A DNA stretch of 64,000 bases from Streptomyces sclerotialus (GCF_040907265.1 NZ_JBFOHP010000002.1:248001-312000), one strand, 5' to 3'; shown: positions 1 to 8,100, counted from the first letter of the stretch. The notes: generated by a model not told the origin, from the letters alone. Made by a program: numbers and translations.

Positions 1-2319
1 CAGCAGCAGGTGCACGCCGAGTGAGCGGCCGACGCGGCCGATCTGGACGAGGACATCGATGAAGTCGGGTCGTGCGGTGAGGAGTTCGGAGAACTCGTCG
101 ATCGCGATGAGCAGCGAGGGGATGGGGGTCAGCTCGGCGCCTGCCGTGCGCGCCTTCTCGTACTGCGAGACGTTGGAATAGTTGCCCGCCGCGCGCAGCA
201 GTTCCTGGCGGCGCATGAGCTCGCCGACGACGGCGTCGCGCATGCGGTCCACGAGGGTGAGATCGTCGGCGAGGTTGGTGATGACCGCCGACACGTGCGG
301 CAGCTCCGACATCCCCGCGAAGGTGGCACCGCCCTTGAAGTCGGCCAGGACGAAGTTCAGTGTCTCGGAGGAGTGCGCGACGGCGAGGCCGAGGATCAGC
401 GTGCGCAGCAGTTCCGACTTGCCGGAGCCGGTGGCGCCGACGCACAGGCCGTGCGGCCCCATCCCGCCGTGTGCGGCTTCCTTGAGGTCGAGCATGACCG
501 GACGGCCGTCCTCGCTGACCCCGATCGGCACCCGCAGCCGCTCCTGCGGTGGGCGCTGCGCCCACGTACGGGCCACGTCGAACCGCTCTGCGTCAGCGAT
601 ACCGTACAGATCCGTGAACGGGATGTCCGTGCGGGGCGGGGGCGCCGTGTCCGGCTGCACACCGAGCCAGCGTTCCCGCATCCGCTGTGTGGTCTCGGCC
701 AGGGCCTGCCTGGCCTCCGCTGAACTGGTGACCTTCTCCAGGTGGGGCACGGCGACCCGGAAGCGCCGCCGGAGCGACAGGGCCCAGCCGACCCCGAGGC
801 TCGCCGAGAGGGTCGCATCGATCTGCGACTCCGACGGATCGTCCAGGGGCAGTTCGACACGGGTCCCCAGCAGGCCCAGCAGACTCGCGCCGAATTCGCT
901 CCAGCGCCGGGCGGAGACGAGGAGGTGGAGTCCGTAGTTGACGCCGGCGTTGACGAGCCGGTGCACCTCTTGGGCGAACTGGGGCATCTCCCAGTCGAAG
1001 TCGAGCCAGCCGTCGACCACGAGGAAGACGTCGCTGCCGGTGTCGTGCGGCAGGCGCCCGGCTGCCCGCAGCTCGCGGAACTCCTCGACGGAGTCGATGT
1101 CCAGGTCCCGGAACAGGGCCCGCCGGGCGGTGATGGCGTCCTTCAGGGCCGTGAGGACCTCCGCGACCGCATCGTGCTCGTGCGCGGCGGCGACCTTCTT
1201 CACGTGCGGCATCGACCGCAGCACACCCAGTCGGTTGACGGCTCCTTCCAGGAGGTAGAACTCCGCCTCGTGCGGCGTGTGGGTCAGGGCCAGCGACATC
1301 GCGAGGGAGCGCAGCAGCGTCGTCTTGCCGCTGCCGAGTCTGCCGACGACCGCCGCGTTCCCGCTCCGGTGGGAGAGGTCCAGGCACATGGGCTCGCCGC
1401 CGGAGGTCGCCACCGTACGGCCGACGGGCACGATGAGCCGGGACGCGCCCTCCCAGGAGTCGCAGATGAACCCCCGGTCCGGGGTGTCGACCGGCGGCGG
1501 GAGCAGTGCCCCCAGTACGAGTTCGTCGGTGCGTGCCCCCGGCGGGGCCAGGCCGGTGGCGGGGTCGGTGCGTGCCGCGTACGCGAGGGGGACGTGTCCC
1601 TCGCACTGGCCGGACTTGGTGGGCGTCTGTTCCGGGCCGCTCTGGTTGACGACGGCGTCGTGCACGTACGTGTAGAGCTCGTCGGGTGTGATGATGCCGT
1701 CGCGGTCGAGATCGGCCAGTCCGGTGCTGAGCCCCTCGTTGAGCGCGGCGGTGAAGCGTGCCACGGGCCGGGCGTTGTCCAGCGTGAGCTGGTCTCCTTC
1801 GTAGGCGTACTCCAGCGCGGTGGACGCGGTGATCACGAAGGTGCCGCGGCCGGCCAGCGCCGCCTCCACGTCGACCGGCGCGGGAGACATGGGGGTGGCC
1901 CGGTGGAAGAGGCCGCTGTAGCAGCAGTCCAGGAGCACGATCTTGGTACGGGCCTCGCACTCGTCCAGGAGCTGATGGATGAGGTCCGCGCGGACGGCGG
2001 TGGTGTGCGGGCGGCCCAGGTCCGTACCGATGGTCGCGAAGAACAGCCGGTCGGTGTCGTTCCTGATGCCGTGGCAGGCGAGGTAGAGCAGGACCAGGTC
2101 GTCGGGCGCGCGATTGCTGAGCAGCGCCTCGACTTCCCGCTCGATCTCCTCTTTGGGGCGGTTGGTGAGCGTACGGACGAAGTCGAAGCGGCCCACCGCC
2201 TCGTCCTGCAACAGGGCTGCCAGCTCGTCGGCGCCGCGCGTGGGTGACCGGAGCTGGTTGAGGCCGGGGTCGACGTATCCGTCAGTCGCGACCAGCAGCG
2301 CGATCCGGCGTCCCGTCAT
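1..2319 (-). CDS. Caspase-like protease fused to EccC/FtsK-type ATPase domains (partial, runs off the left edge)
   Basis: The frame is open from the ATG at 2319 to base 1, giving 773 residues with no stop, so the C-terminus lies outside the window. Residues about 1-230 form a caspase-like (peptidase C14) domain: the His of LACHGIRND is residue 83 and the Cys of DCCYSG is residue 133, the expected dyad. Two P-loop domains follow. The first has GRLGSGKT (Lys 332) with a hydrophobic strand VFLVVDG. The second has GATGSGKS (Lys 634), then LADFKGGATF and IDEFSELL, ending near IGRVGRSLGVHLLL, which is very like the FtsK/SpoIIIE repeats of EccC from type VII secretion. The gene overlaps the upstream EACC1 gene by 38 bases, so the two are probably co-translated. 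Caspases linked to EACC1 belong to known actinobacterial conflict systems; the role of the ATPase part here is inference. Confidence 0.88.
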   Translation of the reverse strand, partial: MTGRRIALLVATDGYVDPGLNQLRSPTRGADELAALLQDEAVGRFDFVRTLTNRPKEEIEREVEALLSNRAPDDLVLLYLACHGIRNDTDRLFFATIGTDLGRPHTTAVRADLIHQLLDECEARTKIVLLDCCYSGLFHRATPMSPAPVDVEAALAGRGTFVITASTALEYAYEGDQLTLDNARPVARFTAALNEGLSTGLADLDRDGIITPDELYTYVHDAVVNQSGPEQTPTKSGQCEGHVPLAYAARTDPATGLAPPGARTDELVLGALLPPPVDTPDRGFICDSWEGASRLIVPVGRTVATSGGEPMCLDLSHRSGNAAVVGRLGSGKTTLLRSLAMSLALTHTPHEAEFYLLEGAVNRLGVLRSMPHVKKVAAAHEHDAVAEVLTALKDAITARRALFRDLDIDSVEEFRELRAAGRLPHDTGSDVFLVVDGWLDFDWEMPQFAQEVHRLVNAGVNYGLHLLVSARRWSEFGASLLGLLGTRVELPLDDPSESQIDATLSASLGVGWALSLRRRFRVAVPHLEKVTSSAEARQALAETTQRMRERWLGVQPDTAPPPRTDIPFTDLYGIADAERFDVARTWAQRPPQERLRVPIGVSEDGRPVMLDLKEAAHGGMGPHGLCVGATGSGKSELLRTLILGLAVAHSSETLNFVLADFKGGATFAGMSELPHVSAVITNLADDLTLVDRMRDAVVGELMRRQELLRAAGNYSNVSQYEKARTAGAELTPIPSLLIAIDEFSELLTARPDFIDVLVQIGRVGRSLGVHLLL

Positions 2320-2728
2320 CGCTGCCTCCTGGTTCCCCGCTGCCGCCGTCCGCGCCGGCCTCCGCGGCGATCCGCGAGGCCACGACCTCGACCAGCTTGT
2401 TCTGGTCCTTCGCGGAGAGCGCCTGGAACTGCCCCTTGTTGCCGTCGAACTCCCACTCCACGGAACGGGCCTTGGAACGCTGGAGGTACGCCACGAGGAC
2501 GTTGCTCATGGCCTTCAGTGCCGCGGCCGAGAAGGCGCCGCTGACCAGCAGGGCACCGATTTCGTAACCGGCGGAGGCCATCGAGCCGGCCGGTGCGGGG
2601 GCCTGCTTGCGCTCCACGTGGAACAGCCCGAGCGTCCGTAGGTCCCGGTACAAAGTGCGAACCTGGCGCTCCACTTGCTCGGCGGAGGCCGTGGGCCCGG
2701 CATCTACTCGGAGTACCAGCTCGTACAC
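2282..2728 (-). CDS. EACC1-type effector-associated component
   Basis: A protein of 148 residues, starting VYELVLRVD. I chose the GTG at 2728 because a GGAGG lies 4 bases upstream; the open frame continues to 2794 without a better site. The arrangement fits effector-associated constant component 1: an N-terminal beta strand, a helix with VRTLYRDLR, a small hydrophobic stretch rich in Gly/Ala/Ser (about residues 50-80, GYEIGALLVSGAF), then a strand with WEFDGNKGQFQAL and a final helix. The family is thought to link a sensor or membrane to an effector in NTP-dependent conflict systems. Its end overlaps the caspase start, which supports a single functional unit. The last 20 residues are disordered and rich in Gly/Asp. 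Family call moderately sure; function inferred from context. Confidence 0.75.
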   Translation of the reverse strand: MYELVLRVDAGPTASAEQVERQVRTLYRDLRTLGLFHVERKQAPAPAGSMASAGYEIGALLVSGAFSAAALKAMSNVLVAYLQRSKARSVEWEFDGNKGQFQALSAKDQNKLVEVVASRIAAEAGADGGSGEPGGSDDGTPDRAAGRD

Positions 2729-2846
2729 CCTGCCTCCCCGGCATCGTGCTGCACCATCGGCCACTGATCGTATAGCGAGCCAGGCACGCCACACGAGTCG
2801 TTCGCCGGTTACATCCGTGCGTACGGGCCACGGCCGCCCGGGCTCG

Positions 2847-3818
2847 TCAGCGGAGGGCGGTGGCGTTGGCCGGTGATCCGACGCCGCCGGTGAGGTGGAG
2901 CGGCTTGACCGTGAGGAGGCTGTCCCAGCGGCCGGTGGCCCGGCAGTCGGCGGCGAGCGCGGTCAGGTTCCACAGTTCGCCCAGCGGGAGGCCGAGTTTG
3001 GCGATCAGCTCCTGGTGCATCATCCCGGCGTCCTCGGGAGCACTGTCGTGGAAGGCGCTGTCAGGCAGGACGGGCAGCACTTCGACGGCGAAGGTGTCGG
3101 TGGCCATGAGGGCGATGCGGTGGTCCCAGCACCAGGCGGCGAACTCGCGGGTCTGCGCGAACCCGGTGGCGCGGCGCGCGGCCCGGACTTCGTCCCGCAG
3201 GTCGGCGCCGGCATTGAGGTACCAGTGGGCCCAGCCGGTGTGTACGAGTACCAGGTCGCCCTCCTCGATGCGGCAGTCCTGCGCGGCCAGCGCCTCGTCG
3301 AGCACGGCCGTGGTGAGGGCGGGGCCGTCGGTGTGGTCGAGTGGGGTGCCGCGTCGGTGCAGCAGCCCTTCGACGTCGATGAGCAGTCCGCGTCCGGCCA
3401 GCGGTGTCTCGGCCCACAGCTGGACGCCCAGGCGCGGGCTGCGCGGTGCGATCTCGTGATCGGGTACGCCGTTGTAGAAGCCGTGGCCCGAGGCGCGCCG
3501 GTGGCGCAGCCCGTCGATCTGGGTGCCGGCCTGGAGGTGGAAGCCGTCCAGGACGTCGTCGCGTGCCTGGTCGTGCTTGGCGGTGATGCGGTGGTGTGGA
3601 ATGCCGCGGGCTCGGGACATGGGCGGGTCGAACGCGTCGAGGGGGTAGTCCAGATTCACGGCGTGGCCGTCGCGGACGGACTGTGCGGCCCGCAGGACCT
3701 GGCGCGGGCCCGCGAAGTTGGCCATGCCGCGTTCGGGCTGGTGGGGGAAGAGGTACCAGCTGGATCCGGGAGGTGCGTCGGTGCGCCGGAGGAGTTCCTG
3801 GTAGGTGGGTACGGACAC
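2847..3818 (-). CDS. Cyclase-family (kynurenine formamidase-like) hydrolase
   Basis: Predicted protein of 323 residues from the GTG at 3818, which sits 16 bases after the IclR stop; the open frame upstream of it is read inside the IclR gene and was rejected as coding. The metal-binding signature of the cyclase family (HxGTHxDxxxH) appears as HLQAGTQIDGLRH at residues 94-106, so the second His is Gln, as in a subgroup of the family. Other conserved blocks are ARGIPHHRI and GDLVLVHTGW. The family hydrolyses cyclic amides or aryl-formamides, or lactones, with a divalent metal. Being last in an IclR-linked cluster with an RraA-fusion dehydrogenase and a permease, it probably opens a ring or lactone in the same catabolic route. 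The substrate is unknown. Confidence 0.85.
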   Translation of the reverse strand: MSVPTYQELLRRTDAPPGSSWYLFPHQPERGMANFAGPRQVLRAAQSVRDGHAVNLDYPLDAFDPPMSRARGIPHHRITAKHDQARDDVLDGFHLQAGTQIDGLRHRRASGHGFYNGVPDHEIAPRSPRLGVQLWAETPLAGRGLLIDVEGLLHRRGTPLDHTDGPALTTAVLDEALAAQDCRIEEGDLVLVHTGWAHWYLNAGADLRDEVRAARRATGFAQTREFAAWCWDHRIALMATDTFAVEVLPVLPDSAFHDSAPEDAGMMHQELIAKLGLPLGELWNLTALAADCRATGRWDSLLTVKPLHLTGGVGSPANATALR

Positions 3819-3834
3819 GGGTCGTGGCTTTCGG

Positions 3835-4587
3835 TCAGGCGCAGCGGGCGGCGATGGCGTCCGCCGCGCGTCGGACTTCGGTGACGATGTTCGGCTGTTC
3901 GGCCTCGGGCAGGTCGCTGCTGGGCCCGGCGACGCTGAGGGCACCCAGCAGCCTGTCGCCGTGGAGGACGGGGGCACTGATCGAGGTGACGTCCAGGACG
4001 CGTTCGCTGTGGGCGAGTGCGTAACCGTCCGCCTTCACGCGCCGCAGCTCGGCTGTCAGGCCTTCGGCGGTGATCTGTGCGCCGGAGGCCAGGGTGAAGG
4101 GGGCCACGGTATCGGTGTACGACGCTTGTTCCTCCTCGGGCAGCCAGGCCAGCAGGGCCTTGCCCGCGCCCAGATGCAACGGGAGCTTGTCGCCGATGGG
4201 CAGTTGGTAGCGCAGCGGGTTGCGGCCTTCGACGCGGGCGATCGGTACCCGTGCGCGGCCCACCCGTACGAACAGGGTCGGGGTCAGACCGGTGCTGGCT
4301 GCCATTTCCTGGAGGACCGGCAGGGCGACCTGGCTGAGCCGGTTGTTGACCAGGAAGGCATGGGCGGTGGCGACCGCGGCGGGCCCGGCGACGTATCCGG
4401 CTTCCTCCTTGGCCGCGTAGCCGCGGTCGATGAGGACGTTCAGGATGCGCTGTGCGGTGGCCACGTGCAGCTCGGCGCGGCGGGCGACGTCGCTCAGACG
4501 CAGCGGCTGGCGGGCGTCCTCCAGGACGCCCAGGACGTCGAAGGCCCTGTCGACCGAGCGCATGGGGGTGGCGGAGGCGGTGGCCAT
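3835..4587 (-). CDS. IclR-family transcriptional regulator
   Basis: A 250-residue protein of normal family length. The N-terminal winged HTH spans about residues 10-70 (SVDRAFDVLGVLED, LRLSDVARRAELHVATAQRILNVL in part), and the effector domain about 85-245 carries the typical GAGKALLAW and DVTSISAPV blocks. IclR proteins usually bind small aromatic or aliphatic acids and repress or activate a neighbouring catabolic operon. The gene is followed at 16 bases by the cyclase gene. The inverted repeat GATAA-gag-TTATC lies about 50 bases upstream of its ATG and shares its half-site with a perfect palindrome in front of the dehydrogenase-RraA gene, so both are likely its operators. Confidence 0.93.
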   Translation of the reverse strand: MATASATPMRSVDRAFDVLGVLEDARQPLRLSDVARRAELHVATAQRILNVLIDRGYAAKEEAGYVAGPAAVATAHAFLVNNRLSQVALPVLQEMAASTGLTPTLFVRVGRARVPIARVEGRNPLRYQLPIGDKLPLHLGAGKALLAWLPEEEQASYTDTVAPFTLASGAQITAEGLTAELRRVKADGYALAHSERVLDVTSISAPVLHGDRLLGALSVAGPSSDLPEAEQPNIVTEVRRAADAIAARCA

Positions 4588-4637
4588 GAGCAGTGGACTC
4601 CTGGGGGTCGGCGTGGCATGCGGTCTTTCCGTTGTCC

Positions 4638-4650
4638 GATAAGAGTTATC
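4638..4650. promoter_or_regulatory. Putative IclR operator upstream of the iclR gene
   Basis: Inverted repeat GATAA-GAG-TTATC, about 50 bases before the IclR start codon. The half-site TTATC/GATAA recurs as the core of the palindrome at 7801-7821. An autoregulatory site is inferred. Confidence 0.5.
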
Positions 4651-4733
4651 AGAACGCGCACGCCTTGGGGGTCACCCGATCGCCGGATCCGTCCAGGTTG
4701 CCGGGCCTCTTCTCCTGCGGCCGGGGGCCGGTT

Positions 4734-5009
4734 CTACTGCGGCCGGGGGCCGGCGGCCGGTTGTGGGGCTCGGTGTGCTGCGGGCGCGCCGGCCGTGTCC
4801 TCCTTGAGGTAGGAGAGGAGGAAGGCGAGCAGTCCGCTGATGCCGGCGGCGATGAAGGTGGCCGGTCCGGCGTGTTCCTCGACGGCTGTCACCCAGCCGG
4901 CGTCGCCCAGGGCGATGCCCAGCGCCTGGCCGGTGACGATGACGAAGCCGCCGGTCAGGAAGGCGATGATGCTGAGGCGGAAGAGCACCTGAAGGGGTCG
5001 GACGGGCAT
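4734..5009 (-). CDS. Small two-helix membrane protein, putative transporter subunit
   Basis: A 91-residue protein with two clear hydrophobic segments (about residues 8-33, LFRLSIIAFLTGGFVIVTG, and 48-67, ATFIAAGISGLLAFLLSY) and a polar Ala/Pro tail. It lies 18 bases after the DctM-type permease, in the same direction, with a GGAGG in the gap. Position and size suggest an accessory subunit of that transporter. Authentic DctQ proteins have four helices and are near 160 residues, so this would be an unusually short form or an unrelated helper. No soluble DctP receptor gene is nearby. Confidence 0.75.
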   Translation of the reverse strand: MPVRPLQVLFRLSIIAFLTGGFVIVTGQALGIALGDAGWVTAVEEHAGPATFIAAGISGLLAFLLSYLKEDTAGAPAAHRAPQPAAGPRPQ

Positions 5010-5027
5010 GGTGGGCCTCCGGTCGGA

Positions 5028-6365
5028 TCAGACGGGCAGGACGCCGGTGGCCACGGCGGCGCCGATGAGCAGGATGGGGACGCAGTAGTAGGTGAGCAGC
5101 GGTACGAAGGTGCGGGACGGGTCGACGCCCGCGATACCGCTGGCGACGAAGATCGGCGCTCCGGACGGCGGCGAGGCGCCCTCGGTGGAGGCGAAGATCA
5201 GTACGGCGACGCAGGCGGTGGCCGGGGAGGCTCCGGCGCCGATGAGCGCGGAGACGGCCACGGGGCCGATGGCGGCCATGGTCGCGCTGGCGGTGAGCGG
5301 GACGGCGACGCCGACGACGAGGACGCCGACGACCAGGGCCATGGCCCACAGCGGTGCTTCGACTCCGGCGAGCAGGTCGGTCAGCTGCCGGGGCAGACCG
5401 AGTTCGCCCAGGGCGTTGGCGGCGGAGAACGCGGCGATGATGGTGACGCCGAGGACACCGAACTGCGGTGCGACGCCGCCGAGCAGCTCCCACCAGGCAC
5501 GTCCGGTGCGCGGCAGGTGCCGTCGGCTGAGCAGCAGCACGATCGCGATCATGAGGACCGGTATCCAGGTGATCAGGCTGATCGCGTCCGACATCGTGGC
5601 CCCCACGTAGCGGCCGAGGTCACCGGCGAGGGGACCGCGGGTCAGCAGCAGGGGAATCGCGATACCGCCGAACAGGAGCAGGCTGGTCCAGCCCGCGCCC
5701 AGCGTACGGCGCAGCGGTCTCAGTTCGGTGTTGTCCACCGGCTGGATGCCATGACGGCGGATCATGACGAAGGCGGCGACCAGGCGGTAGCCCAGGCACC
5801 ACAGGCCGCCGAGGAACAGCGGCAGCACGATGTCGTCGGTGGAGACCACCGAGGCGACACCGGCCGAGCCCATGAGGATGAACATGGTGGAGCTGAACGG
5901 AAAGGTGACGCCCATGCCGGCGCCGCCCGCCGCTACGGTGGCCGCGATCTCACCGCTCACGTTCGAGCGCTTCATCCACGGAATGGTCACCGAACCGACC
6001 GCCGCGGTGATCGCGGCGCCCACGTGGGCAATGGCACCGAAGACCCCGGAGGCGACGGTGGAGGTGTAGACGGGGCCGCCGCGCAGCCGCCCGAGCAGTG
6101 AGTTGAGGATGTCCAGGAGGTGGTCCAGGACCGGGGTGCGGGCCAGCAGGTAGCTCATGAACACGAAGGCGAGGGCAGCGAAGGTGACCTCTTCCTGCAT
6201 TGCCTCCACGAAGCTGCTCCACATCACGTGGCCGATGTCGCCGCCCGCGAACAGACCGGTGACCAGGAACCCCACGAGCAGCGCCTCACCGATGTTCCGT
6301 CCGAGGACGGAGTTCCACACGATGATGGCCGCGATGTAGCAGCCCAGCGCCCACACTGCGATCAC
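5028..6365 (-). CDS. TRAP-type large permease (DctM-like)
   Basis: A 445-residue polytopic protein with about 11-12 hydrophobic segments. The DctM-like signature covers FAGGDIGHVM, SGVFGAIAHVGAAITAA, IPWMKRSNVSGEIAATVAA with GGAGMGVTFPFSSTMF, and near the C-terminus FASTEGASPPSGAPIFVASG. Large TRAP permeases import organic acids using a sodium gradient, normally with a DctP receptor and a DctQ subunit, neither of which is present in standard form here. The start overlaps the stop of the upstream dehydrogenase-RraA gene by 4 bases (ATGA), so translation is coupled. It most likely imports the acid metabolised by the neighbouring enzymes. Confidence 0.85.
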   Translation of the reverse strand: MIAVWALGCYIAAIIVWNSVLGRNIGEALLVGFLVTGLFAGGDIGHVMWSSFVEAMQEEVTFAALAFVFMSYLLARTPVLDHLLDILNSLLGRLRGGPVYTSTVASGVFGAIAHVGAAITAAVGSVTIPWMKRSNVSGEIAATVAAGGAGMGVTFPFSSTMFILMGSAGVASVVSTDDIVLPLFLGGLWCLGYRLVAAFVMIRRHGIQPVDNTELRPLRRTLGAGWTSLLLFGGIAIPLLLTRGPLAGDLGRYVGATMSDAISLITWIPVLMIAIVLLLSRRHLPRTGRAWWELLGGVAPQFGVLGVTIIAAFSAANALGELGLPRQLTDLLAGVEAPLWAMALVVGVLVVGVAVPLTASATMAAIGPVAVSALIGAGASPATACVAVLIFASTEGASPPSGAPIFVASGIAGVDPSRTFVPLLTYYCVPILLIGAAVATGVLPV

Positions 6366-7750
6366 GATGCGTCTCCCGTTCCGGCCGCGGCGGCACGGAT
6401 GGCGGCGCGGCGTCCTGCTTCGTCGGCCTCGACCGCACGGGCAGCAGCGAGCACCGACCCTGCCTGGCCGGCGGGGACGACGGCGACTCCGTCGCTGTCC
6501 GCCACGACCAGATCGCCCGGGTGGCAGACCAGTCCGCCCACCGCCACGGGCAGGTTGACGTGCCCGGGGCCGAACTTGTACGGGCCTGCCGGGGTCACCG
6601 CGCGCGCCCAGACGGGGAAGCCGATCTCGGCGAGTACGTCGATGTCACGGGCCGCACCGTCCAGGACCATGCCCACCACCCCGCGGGCCTTGGCCCGTTC
6701 GGCGATCAGCTCGCCGATCAGCGCGCGGGAGGTGTCACCCTCCCCGTTGACGACGATGAAGTCACCGGGCACAGCGGCCTTGACGGCTTCATGGATGGCC
6801 TGGTTGTCGCCCGCGCGGGTCCACACGGTCAGCGCCCGCCCGATGGCCCGCGCTCCCTGCCACATCGGCCGGATGCCCGAGTCCAGCAGGCCGAGCCGGT
6901 CCACCGCGTCACCGATGTTCGCGGTGGCGATGTCCCGGTGGGCCGCGAGCAGTTCGTCGGAGACGAGCGGTACGGCGCGCAGTCCTTCGGGGCGGGCCGC
7001 CAGGGTGTGCACGTGACCGATCGCGCGAGCCAGCTCGGTGTCCAGGCCGAGGTCGGCCAGCAGGTCGGCGGCAGCGGAGAGCTCGAACGCGCGGCGCAGG
7101 CCGTGCTTGGCGGTGCCCGCGTACAGACGTTGCAGTGTGTGTTCGCCGCCGGCGAGTTCCGCGGTGATCTGCTCCCGTACCCACGGCTCGTCGCCGGCCG
7201 CCCGGCCCGCTTCCACGGCCTGCACGATGACCGCGCCCAGGCCCTTCATGAAAACGCTGCGCAGCAGCTTGCGGGCCGAGGCCGCACCTGGTTCCCCGCC
7301 CAGGTCCTCCACCGGGGCTCCCAGCGCGCCGAAGTGCTCGGCGACCGCCGCGGCGCCGGGGCCGCTGGTCACCAGCGCGGTGCGGTGGCGGTAGGTGGGG
7401 ACCGAGCCGATCACCGACACGTCCGCGAAGACGGCCTGCGATGCGGCGCTCACCGCGGCCGCGATCCGCCGCTTCAGCCCTGGGGCGCCCGCGTTCATGT
7501 CCGCGTAGACGGCGGCGGCACCCAGATGCGGCGCGGCCTGCTGAGCCACGTCGAGGGCCACCCGGGCACCGGTCAGCCCCAGCACCAGGTCGCAGTCCCG
7601 CACCGCGGCCTCGACGCTCCCGGCACGCACCACCCCGTCCGGAGTCGGCACCTCGCCCGGGTCGTATCCGGTCACCGACCAGCCGCCCGCCACGAACCCG
7701 GCCGCATACAAGGTCCCCGCTTCGCCCAGTCCGAGCACTCCGACACGCAT
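6362..7750 (-). CDS. Fusion of a 6PGDH-like NAD(P)-dehydrogenase with an RraA-type aldolase
   Basis: Predicted 462 residues. I use the ATG at 7750, preceded by GAGGAGG at 6 bases; an ATG 18 bases earlier overlaps that ribosome site. The N-terminal half opens with the Rossmann motif MRVGVLGLGEAG and has the 3-hydroxyisobutyrate/6-phosphogluconate dehydrogenase layout with a DUF1932-like helical domain (KLLRSVFMKGLGAVI at about 170-185). From about residue 260 an RraA-like domain follows: TANIGDAVDRLG, GDFIVVNGEGD, GMVLDGAARDIDVLAEIGFPVWAR in part, and HPGDLVVADSDGV. RraA-like aldolases cleave 4-hydroxy-4-methyl-2-oxoglutarate or decarboxylate oxaloacetate using a divalent metal. A fused protein would couple oxidation of a hydroxy acid to aldol cleavage or decarboxylation. 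First gene of the operon; the overlapping stop couples it to the permease. Confidence 0.88.
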   Translation of the reverse strand: MRVGVLGLGEAGTLYAAGFVAGGWSVTGYDPGEVPTPDGVVRAGSVEAAVRDCDLVLGLTGARVALDVAQQAAPHLGAAAVYADMNAGAPGLKRRIAAAVSAASQAVFADVSVIGSVPTYRHRTALVTSGPGAAAVAEHFGALGAPVEDLGGEPGAASARKLLRSVFMKGLGAVIVQAVEAGRAAGDEPWVREQITAELAGGEHTLQRLYAGTAKHGLRRAFELSAAADLLADLGLDTELARAIGHVHTLAARPEGLRAVPLVSDELLAAHRDIATANIGDAVDRLGLLDSGIRPMWQGARAIGRALTVWTRAGDNQAIHEAVKAAVPGDFIVVNGEGDTSRALIGELIAERAKARGVVGMVLDGAARDIDVLAEIGFPVWARAVTPAGPYKFGPGHVNLPVAVGGLVCHPGDLVVADSDGVAVVPAGQAGSVLAAARAVEADEAGRRAAIRAAAAGTGDAS

Positions 7751-7800
7751 GAATGGCCTCCTCGCCATCTCTCAGGGATGCACTGCGGTCACCCCCGCCG

Positions 7801-7821
7801 ACTTATCACTGTGTGATAAGT
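7801..7821. promoter_or_regulatory. Perfect inverted repeat, putative IclR operator
   Basis: Arms ACTTATCAC and GTGATAAGT are exact reverse complements around TGT, 51 bases upstream of the dehydrogenase-RraA start. A further half-site CTTATC follows at 7822-7827. The same half-site is found before the iclR gene. Confidence 0.65.
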
Positions 7822-7827
7822 CTTATC

Positions 7828-8100
7828 GTTCAATGAGCATGGATGTTGCCTGTACGTGAAGCACGCGTCAAGAGCTGAGGAATGATCGATCAAACGGCCC
7901 GCCATGCCCCCGACCGCAGTGGCTCGACCCCGGACCCGACCCCGTCCCGTACCTGCCGAAGGGTGTACCGACAGGGCATCCCACAGCCCCGGCCGCGGCC
8001 GTACGATCACGCCGTGGACGCCCGGGAGGAGTTCGTGAACCCTTCGGGAGAACGTCTGCTGACAGCAGGTCACATCCATCCGCACTCCGGAGGATCGCGC
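7828..8100. other. Intergenic stretch without a recognisable gene
   Basis: With the operator region this makes about 350 bases between the dehydrogenase-RraA gene and the next ATG. I see no conserved coding frame. It should hold the minus-strand promoter of the IclR regulon at its left end; GGAGG at 8088-8092 serves the remnant starting at 8101. Confidence 0.5.

Noticed and set aside
742..2247. Long plus-strand open frame of 501 codons
   Set aside because: It is antisense to the caspase-ATPase gene, which has strong motifs in its own frame. GC-rich third positions keep opposite frames open. The same holds for the long frames at 4593-6101 (+), 6521-7816 (+), 28725-30440 (+), 32372-34666 (-) and 46025-47416 (-).
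3805..4812. Plus-strand frame of 335 codons over the IclR gene
   Set aside because: Composition is Gly/Gln/Arg-rich without domains, and the IclR frame on the minus strand has clear family motifs.
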